NCBI GenBank assembly: GCA_014904845.1
Contig: MU119870.1
Location: forward strand, 1-15,141
Direction: 5' to 3'
DNA from: Acephala macrosclerotiorum
Lineage: Eukaryota; Ascomycota; Leotiomycetes; Helotiales; Mollisiaceae
DNA: 15,141 nucleotides
How positions within the stretch are numbered: position 1 is the stretch's first letter; every line of letters starts with the position of its first letter. The position numbers and the translations under genes are program-made. Positions 1 to 10,753 of this stretch are shown here, piece by piece. The notes under the pieces were generated by a model that was given only the letters and a program-made list of their open reading frames with translations, was not told the DNA's origin and searched no databases.

Positions 1-249
1 AAAAAAATAAATAAAATAATTTTTTTTAAATATATAATAATTAAAATTAATAATTTATTAAATATATTTAAATAAAAAAAATAAAAAAATAAAAATTTAA
101 AAAAAAATAATAATAATAATAAAAAAGTTTTTATTATTAAATAATTTATTAAAAAATTTTATATATATAATAATATTTTATATTAAAATAAAATAATATA
201 TATAATAAAAAATAATTTATTTTATAAAATTACAATATAAAAATTAAAC
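1..249. other. CpG-free AT stretch at window start
   Basis: The first 249 bases contain no CpG. Up to base 231 they contain a single G (127) and no C. The block beginning near 250 carries about two CpG per 60 bases. The change roughly coincides with the repeat at 207-304, so this may be a different sequence lying outside the older element. A similar CpG-free stretch lies at 15021-15141. Confidence 0.5.
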
Positions 250-304
250 TCGATAAATTACGTTAAATTAAATTAAATTATATTATTTGATTTCGAGTTT
301 TTTT
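207..304 (+). repeat. Direct repeat, left copy (98 bp)
   Basis: Bases 207-232 match 14967-14992 exactly. Bases 275-304 match 14987-15016 with one difference (G at 289, A at 15001, a RIP-type transition). The right copy looks like the left one with 48 bp removed between two AAATTA hexamers (227-232 and 275-280), as expected of a deletion at short homology. The match includes the rare element TTTCGAG, so chance in AT-rich DNA is unlikely. It may be part of a terminal repeat of an older element. Similarity fades on both sides, so full LTRs cannot be drawn. Confidence 0.6.
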
Positions 305-406
305 ATATAATAAAATATTATTTTTTGAAAATTTTTTACGTTTTTATAAAATTAAAAAATTTTTATAAAAAAAAAATTTTATTTTATTTTATTTAAAACT
401 CGAAAT
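290..406. repeat. Inverted repeat, 12-bp arms
   Basis: The arms ATTTCGAGTTTT (290-301) and AAAACTCGAAAT (395-406) are exact reverse complements separated by 93 bp. Each arm contains one C or G outside CpG, which is rare here. The left arm lies inside the direct repeat at 207-304. This could be part of a subterminal structure of an old element. No function can be read. Confidence 0.4.
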
Positions 407-3400
407 AATTATAAATTCGTAATTATATTTTTCGTTTTTTTATAAATATAAAAAATATTTCGCGTATATAATTTATATTATAAAAAAAAAATTTAAAAAA
501 AATTTTAATTTTTTTTTTTAATAATTTTAATATTAATTTTTTATTATTTTATTAATAATTTTCGTAATTTTTTTTATATTAATTCATCGATAAAATTTTA
601 AAAAATTTAAAAAAAAAAAAAATTTTTTAATATTAATATAATAATAAAACGTATAAAATTTATCGATGTTAAATATATTTAATATTTATATAATATAATT
701 AAATTTAATATATTTAAAAAATAAAAATTTTAATTTTAAAAATTAAAATATCGATTTTATAAATTAATATAATATTTTAATAAAATATAAAATCGCGAAA
801 AATATATTATTAATAAAATTAAAATAATTATAATATTATTATATATTAAAAATAATTTTTTCGAAATTAATTTAAAAATAATACGTTATTAAAATAAATA
901 ATAAAAATTAATTTAATTATTTAATAATCGAAAATTATTTTACGATATTATAATCGTTTTATAAAAAAAAAAAATTTAATTCGTTATTAAATTTTTTATT
1001 TTATTATATTTTAAAATAAATATTTATAAAATATAATTCGTTTATAAATTCGATAATAAAATATTTCGTATAAATATATTTATAATTTTTTAACGTATTT
1101 TAAAATTTTAAAATCGAAATATTTTTCGTATTACGATTTTTATTAATTTTTTATATTTTAAAAACGATAAAATTGTATTTTTAAAATTTTATTAATTATT
1201 TTAATTAAATTTTTTATTTTAATTAATATTTTATTCGAAATAAAATCGAATAAATTTTTTTAAATTTTTTAAAATATCGTTTTTTTTAAAATAAATTTTT
1301 CGATATATTTAATAATCGATTTTTAATTTTTTTTAATTTTAATATTAAAAATATTTATTAATAAATTTTATAATATTTTATAATATTTATATTAAAAAAT
1401 AAATTATATTTTTTAAAAATATTAATTTTATTAATTTTTACGTTTTCGATTTCGATTTTTTTATCGATATTTATTATATTTATTTTAAGTATTTTTAATC
1501 GATTTTATTTTATTTTAATAAAAATATTAAAAATTAATAAAAATTATAAAATATTTAAATTAAATATTATATAATTTATTATAATAATTAATATAATTTA
1601 CGTACGAATTTTGAAAAAAATTTTAATTTTTTTTAAAACGTTAAATTCGTTATTATTAATCGTTATAATATTTAATTTTTAAAAATAATTAAATTAATAT
1701 AAAAAATTAATTTTATTAAATTTTTAAACGATAAATATTATTCGATTTTAAATTATTTCGTAAAACGAAATAATTCGTTCGTATTATTTTTAATATTTTT
1801 TTTAAATTTATATTTTATATTATTTTTAATATAATTTAAAAAAAGTTTTTTTACGAATTATAATAAAAAATTATAATTTTTAATATTAATTTTAACGATT
1901 AATTTCGTATTTTCAAATATTAAAAATTTTATTATTAAAACGTTTATTAATTTTAATAAATTTATTAATATATTATTTACGATTTTAATTAATTAAATTA
2001 TTATTAAATATATTTTAAAATTTAATCGAAATAAAATTAATTCGATTAAAATAAAATTTTACGTCGATAATTATAAAATTAAAATAAAACGTTTAAATTC
2101 GTTTTTAATTTATTAAATTAATAAATAAATATAAAAATTATTTAAATTTAAAATAAATTCAATATTTTTAAATTTATTTTTATTTAATTTAATAAATAAT
2201 CGTTTAATAAAAAATTTTAAATTATTAAAAAAATTATTATATTTAATATAAAATTTATCGATTTAAAATTGAATAAATAATTTATTATTAAAAATTTTAT
2301 AATAAATAATTCAATATTTTTTTATATAAAAAATTTTTTTTTTATTAATTTTTTAAAAAATTTTATTATTTTTTAATTAAAAAAAGAAATTAATAAAATA
2401 TTTTTAAAATTTAATAAAAAAATAAAAAAAATTAAATATAAATAATAATAAAATTTTTAAAAAATTTATAAAAAATTTATAATAAAATTTATAAAATATT
2501 TCGTAATTAAAAACGAATTTATTATTTTTATTTAAAATTAAATTAAAAAAAATTAAATAATAAATAATATTATTTAATTTATTATTTAATAAAAACGATA
2601 AAACGTATTATTTTTATACGTCGAAAATAAATAAAAATTTTTCGAGTTCGATAAAATTTATATCGAAAATTAAAAATTTATAAACGTTAAAATTATCGTT
2701 ATTAAATATTATATATTATTTTATAAAAATAAAACGTATAATAAAATTAAATTATTATAATTATTAAAAATAAAAATATTATATAAAAAAAATTAAAATA
2801 AATAAATTATAAATAAACGAAATTATATTAATAAATAAAATAAATATAATAAATATAAAAATAAAATTTTTCGATCGATTAAAATTATATAAATTTTTTT
2901 AAATCGATTATTTTTTTAAATCGATTTCGAGATTTATATAATTATTTAATTTTTTATTATTAAATTTAAAATTGGTTTTTTAAATAAATACGTATACGAG
3001 TTTAAATTAAAAAATTTAATACGCGAATTTTATATTTTTAAATAAATTTAATTACGTTTTTAAATAATTCGATTTTATATTATTAATTTTATACGTTATT
3101 ATAATTTTTTTATTTAATTAAATATTCGAGATTATTTTTATCGTTATATTAAATATATTTTTTATCGACGATTTTTTTAAACTTTTAAAATTTTTAATTA
3201 TTATTATATTCGTCGTTTAAATCGATATCGATTAATTTTATAATATTTAATTTTAATTTATTATACGAATTTTTATTTTTTAATACGAAATATAAATAAA
3301 CAATAAAAATAATTAAATAAATTTTTTAATAAAAAAATAATTATAATTTATAAATAAAACGATTAATACGTTTTTTAATAAAAAAAAAATCGATTTATTA

Positions 3401-4401
3401 TTTTATTAATTTTAAATTTAAATAATTATAATTTTTATAAAATTTAATATAAATTAAATCGTTAATATTTATTATAAATAATTTATATTTAAAATTGTAT
3501 TATTTTTTAATAAATATAATAATAAAATTAATAATTAATTATACGTTTTATTAATAAATTTTTTAAATAATTTTAAAAATATTAAAAGAATTTAATTTAT
3601 ATAAAAATAATAAAATTATATTCGTTTATAATCGATAATAATTATTATAAATATATTATTAATAATAATTTAATATAAAATAATATAATTCGTTTATATT
3701 TAATCGAAATAAAATATAATAAAATAATAAAAATCGATTTCGATTTTTTATATAATTCGTTTTAATAATTTATTTATTTATAAATACTAAATAATAAATA
3801 TTCGTAGTTTTATATTTATAAATTTAAAAATAATTTATTAAAATTCGAAAACGAATTTTTTATTTCGATTAAAAATAATATTATTCGATATTTTTTAATT
3901 ATAAAATACGAATATTATAATTAAAAATTTAATTTAATTTTTAATTATATATATAATATATTTTAAAATAAATAATTTTTTCTTAGAAAATTTATAAAAT
4001 ATTAATATTAAATAATCGAAAAAATCGAAAATTTTAATTTTTTATAAAATAATTATTTTAATAATTAAAAAATTAAAAATAAAATTAATTACAATTATTA
4101 TAAAAAGTTTTAATTCGATACGAATTAATTATAAAAAATCGTATATTAAAAATCATAAAATTTTATTATAAAAATAATTTAAATAATAAATTAAATATTC
4201 GATTAATTTTTTTATTAATTTATAAATTATAAAATTTAATAATTTTTATTTTATTTTTTTTAAAATCGAAATAATATTTATTATAAATTTTCGAAAAAAT
4301 ATTATAAAATATAATTTTTAAAATATAAAAATAATTAAAACTTTTATAAAAAATATAAAATAATAAATTATTTTATAAAAAAAAAAAAAAATTATTGATT
4401 T

Positions 4402-4447
4402 AAATTTCTCGAAAAATTAATTTAATTTTTTTTAAATCGAGAAATTT
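4402..4447. repeat. Inverted repeat, 11-bp arms
   Basis: AAATTTCTCGA (4402-4412) and TCGAGAAATTT (4437-4447) are exact reverse complements around a 24-bp AT spacer. Both arms keep a non-CpG C or G in the CTCG/CGAG context. It could form a hairpin. It is not a convincing terminator or RNA structure, because its neighbours are featureless AT sequence. Confidence 0.4.
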
Positions 4448-4981
4448 TAAAATTTTATAAAAATAACAATTTTTAATATAATTTTTTATAAATTGTAATT
4501 TATATTTTAAATTAATAATAATTTTTAAAAATATTTTTCGAAAAAATAATTTTAAATTTATTTAAAATATTTAATATAATATTTAATTTTTTAAAAATAA
4601 ATTTTATTTTAAAATTAAATTAAAAAAAATATTTAAAAATCGTAATAAATTTTATATTAATTTTAATAATATTAAAAATAAATAAAAAAATTTAATTATA
4701 AATATATATTAAATATATTATTTTAAATTTAATAAAATAATAATATTTTTTAATGAAAAAAATTAATTTATTTAAAAATAATACGAATTAAATCGTAAAA
4801 ATTAATAAATTAAAAAAATTTAAAATTAAAATATAATTTTTTTTAAAATAAAAAACTATAATTTTAAAGTCGTTTTTAAAAATATCGATTTTTAAAAAAA
4901 AAACGATTTATTTAATAAATAAATTTAAAAAAAATTTTATAATACTTTTTTTTAATTTATAAATTTTTATATAATATATAT

Positions 4982-5007
4982 AAAAAAAAAAAAAAAAATT
5001 TTTTTTT
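4982..5007. repeat. Homopolymer A17-T9 tract
   Basis: Seventeen A are followed directly by nine T. It is one of the longest homopolymer tracts in the flank and is self-complementary over nine bases. It is most simply the end product of saturating C-to-T and G-to-A change plus slippage. Confidence 0.6.
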
Positions 5008-7217
5008 ATATAAATATTTATATTTTATATTATTATAATAATTTTAATATTTATACGTAAAATAATATATAAAATTAAAATTAATTTATTATTTTAAATA
5101 TATTTTTAAAAATTTTAAAATTTTAAATTTTTAAAATTTTTTAATTATTATTATTCGTTTTTCAATTATAAATATTTTAAAAAAATTTTTAATAAAAATA
5201 AATATAAATATATTTTTACGAATAAAATAAATATTTCGTATAAATATTAAAAATATTTTTTTAATATTTTTAAAAAAACGATTATATTATTAATAAAAAC
5301 TTTAATAAAATAATAATATAATCGAAATTTTAAATTTATAATTCGTTAAACGTAAATAAAATTTTTTTAAAATTTTAAAATTTTTTTTTAAAACGTTTTA
5401 AATCGCGATAATTAATAATAATAATTTTATTTTAATAATTTTTTTAAATTAAAAATTAATAAAAAATTTTTAATTCATTAATAATTATAATATAAATTAT
5501 ATTTTTAAAAGTTTTTATAATTTCTTTTTAATATAATATTAAATATACGTCGAAAATTATCGTTTTATTAATAAGTTTTATATTAATAATAAAATAAAAA
5601 TATAATTTATTTTTAATTATTTTTTAAATTATAAATACGAAATAATCGAAAAATATTAATTAAATTATTTATTCGAATTTATTTTTATTATATATAATAT
5701 CGAATATTTTATTAATAATTTTTTAATTTTTTATATTAATAAAATATTTATTATTAGTAATTTTTATATTTTATTAATTTTCGATTTTTAAAACGTTAAT
5801 TAATTTAATAATATTATTAAAAAATAATTAATTATTATTTAATATTTTTTTATTTACGAATATAATAATTTCGTTTAAATTTTATTCGTTTTTATTCGAA
5901 ATTAATTCGATTATATAATAATCGTTTTTTTTGTATTTTTAATATATTTTTAATTTAATTTTTCGTTTAATTAATAAATCGATAAAATTTAAATTCGTAA
6001 TAATAATATTATAAATACATACGTATTAAATATTAAATATAAATTAACGATTTTTAAATAATAAAAAATATATAATTAATATTATAACGATTTTTCGAAA
6101 TAAAATTATAATATTTTTTACGAATAAAATTTTTTTTTAATATGAGAATTTTTTATAAAAATTTAAATCGATATAATTAAATTTTCGTATAAATCGACAA
6201 TAAATATATAATTTTTATAATTTAATTTTTTTTAATATAAATATTAAAACTCGTTATTTAAAAAAAATTTAAAATTGAAAATTTTAATTATTTATATACG
6301 AATTTTAATTTTATTAAATATATTTTATTTTTTAATTATTTCGAATATATATATTATAAAAATAATTTATTCGTTAAATTTTATTAATTTATCGATTTTT
6401 AAAACTATAATTAATTCGAATTTATTAATAAATAAATTTAATACGAATTATATTTATTTTTTATCGATTAAAAAACAAAAATAATTAAAATCGATATATA
6501 TTTTATATAATTCGTTATTTATTTTTAATTTAATTTTTATTATTATATATATATATTTTATTATAAAATTATTCGAAGTTCTTATAAAAATTATTTTAAT
6601 AAATCGTTAAAACGAAAAATTGTTTATTATAAATAATTAAATCGAAAAAATTATTTTTTATTCGTTATATTTATTAATTTCTCGTATATTATTAATATTA
6701 TATTTATTGATTTTTTCGATTTTCGATAAAAATTTTTAATAAAATCAATTAATATTATAAAAGTTTTTATAAATATATTTAAATAATTAAATTTTCGATA
6801 AAAAGTTTTTTTATATTTATAATAAATTCTTTTTTTAATAATATTAATAAAACAAATTATATTAATAATAATTTTTTTTTCGATTAAAATTTCAAATTAT
6901 ATCGAATTAAAATTTAATTTTTTAATAAAAATTTTTTTTAATTTTTTTAATTTTTTATTATAATTAGTTTTAATTTTTATAAAAATATTATAAAAATCGT
7001 TATCGATTTAATATACGTCGTCGTATTAATAATATCGTTTAAATTTATAATTATTATTATTAAATTTTTATTAATTTTTATAAAAATTTAATTTATAAAT
7101 AAATTTATTATTTTCGATTTTTTCGAATTTTATTATTAATATTAATAATATGAATTTAAATTTTAATAAAAAATTAAATTAAAATTATTTGATTTTTTAT
7201 CTTCGAAATTACGTTTA

Positions 7218-7222
7218 TTATT
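7218..7222. repeat. Target-site duplication, left (TTATT)
   Basis: TTATT directly precedes the TGTT end of the left LTR and recurs at 13559-13563 directly after the right LTR. Five bases is the usual duplication length for Ty1/Copia elements. The target lies in an ATT-repeat context, so the exact register is uncertain by multiples of three bases. Confidence 0.65.
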
Positions 7223-7323
7223 TGTTAAAACGTCCAAGGACAAATCACGAAACACTAAAATCTTAGTCTGGTGTCAATGATTCAATTCTGTCTGCCTCTT
7301 CTCAGAAGAAGCATCCCTCTACC

Positions 7324-7364
7324 TATATAATTAAACAGAGTGGACGTAAGATTAAAGAGTGGAC
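7324..7364 (-). promoter_or_regulatory. Candidate LTR promoter: TATA-like box with two upstream GTCCACTCT repeats
   Basis: In element sense, TATATA (7324-7329) is preceded by two exact copies of GTCCACTCT (7337-7345 and 7356-7364) spaced 19 bases apart, a layout typical of an activator-binding pair upstream of a TATA box. The equivalent site in the promoter-active 5-prime LTR lies at 13425-13465. There the TATA-like box survives but both 9-mers have lost their CC to TT. The role is inferred from position only. Confidence 0.3.
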
Positions 7365-7418
7365 ACTAGGGCAACTGTTACCAAAAGCAATAGAGATTAT
7401 AGCTAAGATCATCTAGCC

Positions 7419-7434
7419 GATCGCTTAAGCGATC
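7419..7434. repeat. 16-bp perfect palindrome in the LTR
   Basis: GATCGCTTAAGCGATC reads the same on both strands. It is preserved exactly in the other LTR at 13520-13535, although the surrounding LTR has changed at about one base in six. It contains two CpG, but also a CTTAAG core and GATC ends that are not CpG-protected. It could be a dimeric protein-binding site or a structure in the LTR transcript. Confidence 0.55.
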
Positions 7435-7457
7435 ACATGATTGAATCGATACTGGCA

Positions 7458-7807
7458 ATTCTCTTTTTGAGAAAAAACGCTCCTTCCAACTCGTAAACCA
7501 GATACAAAGAAGAGTACCACCGCGACTGCCAACGCGCTATCCCGCTACCAAATACTAGAAAGAAATCTGATCGTGAACCAATCGCCGTCACGTGTCGTAA
7601 TACCTGACCGATCAAACTAGACTTGAAAAAATTCCCCCAAACCCGGTATTTATAACCTCCGAGCCAATCGGAAACCCTGCTCCCGAAAACACCGAAAATA
7701 TCGAAAAATACCAAAAACACTAAAATAACAACTACACGTCTTTTTTTCCAGTACTATCCTTTTCAACGACCGCTCTCCCCGCTATTCTCGCCCTCGCCGA
7801 CTGATTT
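7458..7807 (-). other. 3-prime region of the element between RNase H and LTR
   Basis: These 350 bases follow the end of the recognisable RNase H frame. A minus-strand open frame of 95 codons (7720 to 7433, starting on a non-ATG codon) runs through this region into the LTR. Its translation includes VFGSGIARWQSRW. I cannot assign it to a known domain. It lies in the least mutated part of the element, where open frames survive most easily, so it is probably non-coding 3-prime sequence. Composition is close to normal for a fungal gene. Confidence 0.4.
7459..7468 (-). promoter_or_regulatory. Candidate polypurine tract
   Basis: The minus strand reads AAAAAGAGAA, followed by one T and then the proposed LTR start TGCCAG. 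A purine run directly before the 3-prime LTR is where plus-strand DNA synthesis starts in LTR retrotransposons. It is short and the LTR edge is uncertain, so the call is tentative. Confidence 0.4.
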
Positions 7808-8430
7808 CTAGACTTCGAGACGTTGCACCCATCTCTGTACTTTGACATTAAAACGATTAGTACTAACGAGCGACTCAAGTGCCTTATTAGCGTTGGACTT
7901 GGTCATAGTATCAATTGAATTACTATCTCTAGTAATTTATTGAATCTCCGAGAGTTCTTTGCGTTCATACGATTGTCTAATAACCATAATATCGATCATA
8001 AGACGCTTTTCCTTAGTAGTACCGAGTTTGACCATGTACTCGTAAAGAGAAAAAAAATCGATGCAAATAATCACGAGAACTAGATTCAATCCGAGTCGCT
8101 TCATAATAAGATCAAAAGTAGTAAAAATCGAGATTCTCATATCGATTCCTACTATCATTGCGTATAGCTCAGAAATTAGAACAGCACGAGTAACTCTCTT
8201 GTACTTCGTTGAACTCCAATGGAGTAAATTGCTTCGCAAATCGAATTGTCCATCGCTATGGGTCTCATTGCCAAAAACGACGATATACCCGATCTGCGAA
8301 CTAAGATTTTTATTCATGGCAAAAGAATCGTCCATAAAAACGAAGAATTTCGTTGAATATAAGTCCAAACAAAAAAATCGAAATTTACGATCGAAATTGT
8401 CCATCTGCCATTGTAGCCGTTTATTCAACG
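7808..8430 (-). pseudogene. RNase H domain remnant (Copia type)
   Basis: This domain removes the RNA strand of the RNA-DNA hybrid during reverse transcription. It is the best preserved part of pol. An uninterrupted stretch of about 160 codons (8428 to 7940) shows Copia RNase H features: FVFMDDSFA with the first catalytic Asp at 8330-8332, HWSSTKYKRVTRA, ISELYAM with Glu at 8168-8170, ICIDFFSLYE with Asp at 8057-8059, and LGTTKEKRLMIDIM. The frame then meets a stop at 7937-7939, where the family has Trp, and continues recognisably (DSNSIDTMTK, then RWVQRLE) to the TAG at 7808. The Gly that normally follows the first Asp has become Asp, a G-to-A change. All four acidic residues appear to be kept. 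Confidence 0.88.
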
Positions 8431-8455
8431 CTACAACTTGCTTCTTTTCGAAATA

Positions 8456-9346
8456 TTAATATTGAACTGCCGCCGATATATCGTACGCAACTTCCGATTG
8501 GCAAATAAAACTAATATATGCTCCCCGAGCACGTTGCTCGAAATACGTCTACTTATAGAAGTTTAATTTCGAATCAATCAAATCTAAGCGTTTACTTTGC
8601 CCTTTTTGTGAAAGTACAATCTCATTTCCGGTCTCATCCATTACTAGTTTGCATCCGTTGAACAATAAAAAAGTATTCGACGTAAAGAATTTTATAAACT
8701 TAATTAGTAACTTGGCCTTTTGTAGTTCAAAGTCCTCTAATTCCACAAAGGTCTAATCTCTCAGAATAAGCGTATCGTCGGTTTATATACCGATTATCCC
8801 AAATAAAATATAATTACTCTTCGTAATAAATAAACAAAGATCGAAAATTGAAAATTCTATTGAAAACTTGTCTTTATAATAAGTATTATACGTTTTATAC
8901 TAATACATTCCCGTTTTTAGAACTTCGTAGAAAAGTTTAACCACTTTAAAAACGATATTCAATAAAAACTTATTTGTTATTTCCTTCGAAAACCTAGTAA
9001 AAATAATACGTACTAATAAAATTATTGATTGCACGTATATTTAAATAATGTTTCTCAAATAAAAATTGATCTTTTTAGATTTGAAAAATAAAATTAAAAC
9101 GACGATAATTCGTTGACTAACGCGCTAAATAATCGAAAATTGAATCAATATTATCTTTTTATTTTTATCATTAAATACTTGAATTACAAAACGAGATTTC
9201 TCGTATAAAATTATCGTTTTCATGCTTTTGACTTCGTTTACTAGTTTTGAACCGAAGATCCGTTGATTACCAATTTTTTTCGAGTTATTAAAAATCAATT
9301 TAAAAACTCTTTTCGCGATTAGTCCATTAATTTCCTTTCTACGAGA
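8456..9346 (-). pseudogene. Reverse transcriptase domain remnant (Copia type, RVT_2)
   Basis: This domain copies element RNA into cDNA. It begins near SRRKEINGLIAKRVF (from 9346), typical of the Copia RT N-terminus. The motif RNII*IYVQS (near 9055-9026) corresponds to the family's RDITQAYVQS; its catalytic Asp is now Asn (9050-9052) and its Gln is a stop. VVKLFYEVLKTGMY (8944-8903) matches the LYGxPEAG region. The second catalytic pair survives as TDDTLIL (Asp-Asp at 8774-8779), just after a stop replacing Gln at 8783-8785. The thumb region reads LLFNGCKLVMDETGNEIVL, then SQKGQSKRLDLIDSK, followed by QRARGAYISFICQ. The first-Asp loss and at least five stops make it inactive. Confidence 0.9.
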
Positions 9347-9829
9347 AACTACAAACAAATCGCTTAAAATAATAATAATCTTTTTTGCGCGAAAATCCAT
9401 AGACAATTGCTTATTTCTAGTCTTTTTCTCGATCAAATAAACTTCAAAAACTTCTACATCTATACAAATTATTATATAGATATATTCATCGAAACTAAGA
9501 ACGTAAAAAAGGATTTCTATCGCAATTCGAAATAAACGTAAGTTTTTCTTCGAAATATACGAAATTTTCTCGATCGAGCAAAATAAATCAAATATATTTT
9601 CTTTTATTCTCGAACTCTTTCTAAAGAAATTTGATTTTAAATTTAAATCCTCTAACAAATTTTCTTTTAATAAATGATTTTCTAATTACTTTTCGAATTA
9701 CTCGAAATCTTAATAAAATAATTTCATCGCAATACTACGAAAATTCTTTAGTTTATTTAATAATTGTAATTAATATATTTCTCTATCTACTACCAAAAGC
9801 GTATACAGTTTTCTTTATTCTTTGTTTTC
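9347..9829 (-). pseudogene. Polyprotein linker between integrase and reverse transcriptase
   Basis: This part of the gag-pol frame joins the integrase C-terminal region to the reverse transcriptase. It is strongly AT-rich and translates to Ile, Lys, Asn and Phe-rich sequence. A stretch RKSSRIKENIFDLF near 9620 resembles the basic RRSSR-type linker seen in Copia polyproteins. The remaining sequence is not recognisable. It carries no domain that I can name. Confidence 0.55.
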
Positions 9830-10750
9830 TCTCCAAACAAACACGTTTGAATTTAAAGATAAATCGATTAAATAATAATTCCATAGACTATTTCTTATTC
9901 GTAGAACGTCATTGATTTGACGAATAATATAACATTTTCGAACCGCGATTATTGCACTTTCTACCGCTTTAATTCTAACGACAATTGATACTGCAAACGC
10001 GTCCTATTATAATATTCGAAAGTAAACGCCGAAAATAAAAAATATAAAAATAATACTATTCAATCCCGTTATATCGTTGACTACTTTAATCACTATTTGA
10101 AATCGCTTTTTCTTTCGCAAATCGAAAAATTCTCGAAATAATATATTATACGCACGTTTCAATAAAGCGTAATACTTCTCTATTAAACCAATCGAATTAT
10201 GAACTTCTATCGATATAGTTTTCGAGTCGATATTTATACTTTTAATATTATCGCGAAATTCTTTAAAATTGAAATTCGTTCCAAGATTATAAATAGTAAA
10301 TACCGATAATCCAAAGTAAACGTCGATTTAATACACTCGAAAAACGTTCTATACTTCTTTCATCGATATATTTACAAAGAATTTCGCGATTTGAAATATT
10401 GTAATTTCGTCTACGATTTAAAGTACTGATTTCCCGTCGATTTATAATACGTTTAAATAGACGAAATAATTAAAATTATAATCGTCGCGTAATATAAACT
10501 TAAAACGATCGAAAGATTTATTATTCATTTAATATTACTAATAAAATCTCGTTATCTTTTTAATTTCTTCGAAATTCGTAGAATATTCTTTACACTTTAA
10601 TACTCGCGCGAATTTAGCGATCAATAAATATTCGAAGCGTTTATACAATCGTTTGAACTTCGTTTCAATCAAATAACAAGTAATAAAACCAGTCTTTGTC
10701 ATAAAAACTTTACAATTACTATAAATCAAACTTTCGAGTAAATCAAACAA
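9830..10750 (-). pseudogene. Integrase remnant (zinc-binding region, DX35E core, C-terminal region)
   Basis: Integrase inserts the cDNA into the genome. The N-terminal zinc region reads RLYKRFEY, where the family has RLHxRFGH: both His are now Tyr (10643-10645, 10628-10630). The paired CxxC has become Tyr-stop-stop-Tyr (10532-10543). Spacing fits HX4HX28CX2C. In the core, the first catalytic Asp is kept in IVDE (10409-10411), the second is Asn in IYNLGTNF (10286-10288), and the Glu is kept in SIGLIEKYY (10178-10180). The last two are exactly 36 codons apart, which is DX35E. A C-terminal segment follows (VRKCYIIRQINDV, and LNSNVFVWRE near 9845). Each loss is a G-to-A or C-to-T change. It is inactive. 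Confidence 0.88.
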
Positions 10751-10753
10751 TAT

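Larger units (their letters stand above)
1..7217. other. AT-saturated, CpG-only block (left flank)
   Basis: This 7.2-kb stretch has no gene that I can support. By hand sampling G+C is roughly 8 percent, and almost every C is followed by G. One sampled line (1081-1140) has 4 C, 4 G and 4 CpG. TAA and related stops are frequent in all frames, so any coding past is erased. The only open frame above 60 codons (6275-6484, plus) is made of Ile, Leu, Asn, Phe, Tyr and Lys and has no motif. The pattern fits a repeat mutated to saturation by a RIP-like process acting on both strands at C outside CpG. I infer that it is one half of an older transposable element split by the Copia insertion (see the repeats at 207-304 and 14967-15016). 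Its family cannot be recognised. Confidence 0.7.
7223..7457 (-). repeat. 3-prime LTR of the Copia element (235 bp, little mutated)
   Basis: It begins on the plus strand with TGTTAAAACG, so the element-sense LTR ends in AACA. The other edge is best placed at 7457, giving a TG start in element sense (TGCCAGTATC). That edge is uncertain, because the right copy there has merged into an ATT repeat. It aligns without gaps to 13324-13558 with about 39 differences by hand count. About 35 of these are G or C here and A or T in the other copy. All seven CpG dinucleotides are shared. This copy is close to the ancestral state. Confidence 0.88.

Noticed and set aside
3730..4200. Weak resemblance of a translated frame to Gypsy polymerase or other transposon proteins
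   Set aside because: Only scattered Ile, Asn, Lys and Phe codons between stops. No motif could be fixed, so the family of the older element is left open.
6275..6484. Plus-strand open frame of 69 codons in the left flank
   Set aside because: It is composed almost only of Ile, Leu, Asn, Lys, Tyr, Phe and Ser, has no motif and lies in saturated AT DNA. It is the longest of many chance gaps between stops.
1..7217. Bisulfite-converted sequence as the cause of the CpG-only pattern
   Set aside because: Conversion depletes C on one strand only. Here C and G outside CpG are both missing, and the Copia element in the same window keeps many non-CpG C and G.
7433..7720. Minus-strand open frame of 95 codons at the 3-prime end of the element
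   Set aside because: It runs into the LTR, starts on a non-ATG codon and has no named domain. Kept only as part of the 3-prime region description.
8061..8459. Plus-strand open frame of 132 codons
   Set aside because: It is antisense to the clear RNase H domain, whose motifs are on the minus strand.
9631..9915. Plus-strand open frame of 94 codons
   Set aside because: It lies antisense to the gag-pol frame between integrase and reverse transcriptase and is hydrophobic because of AT-rich codons. No motif.
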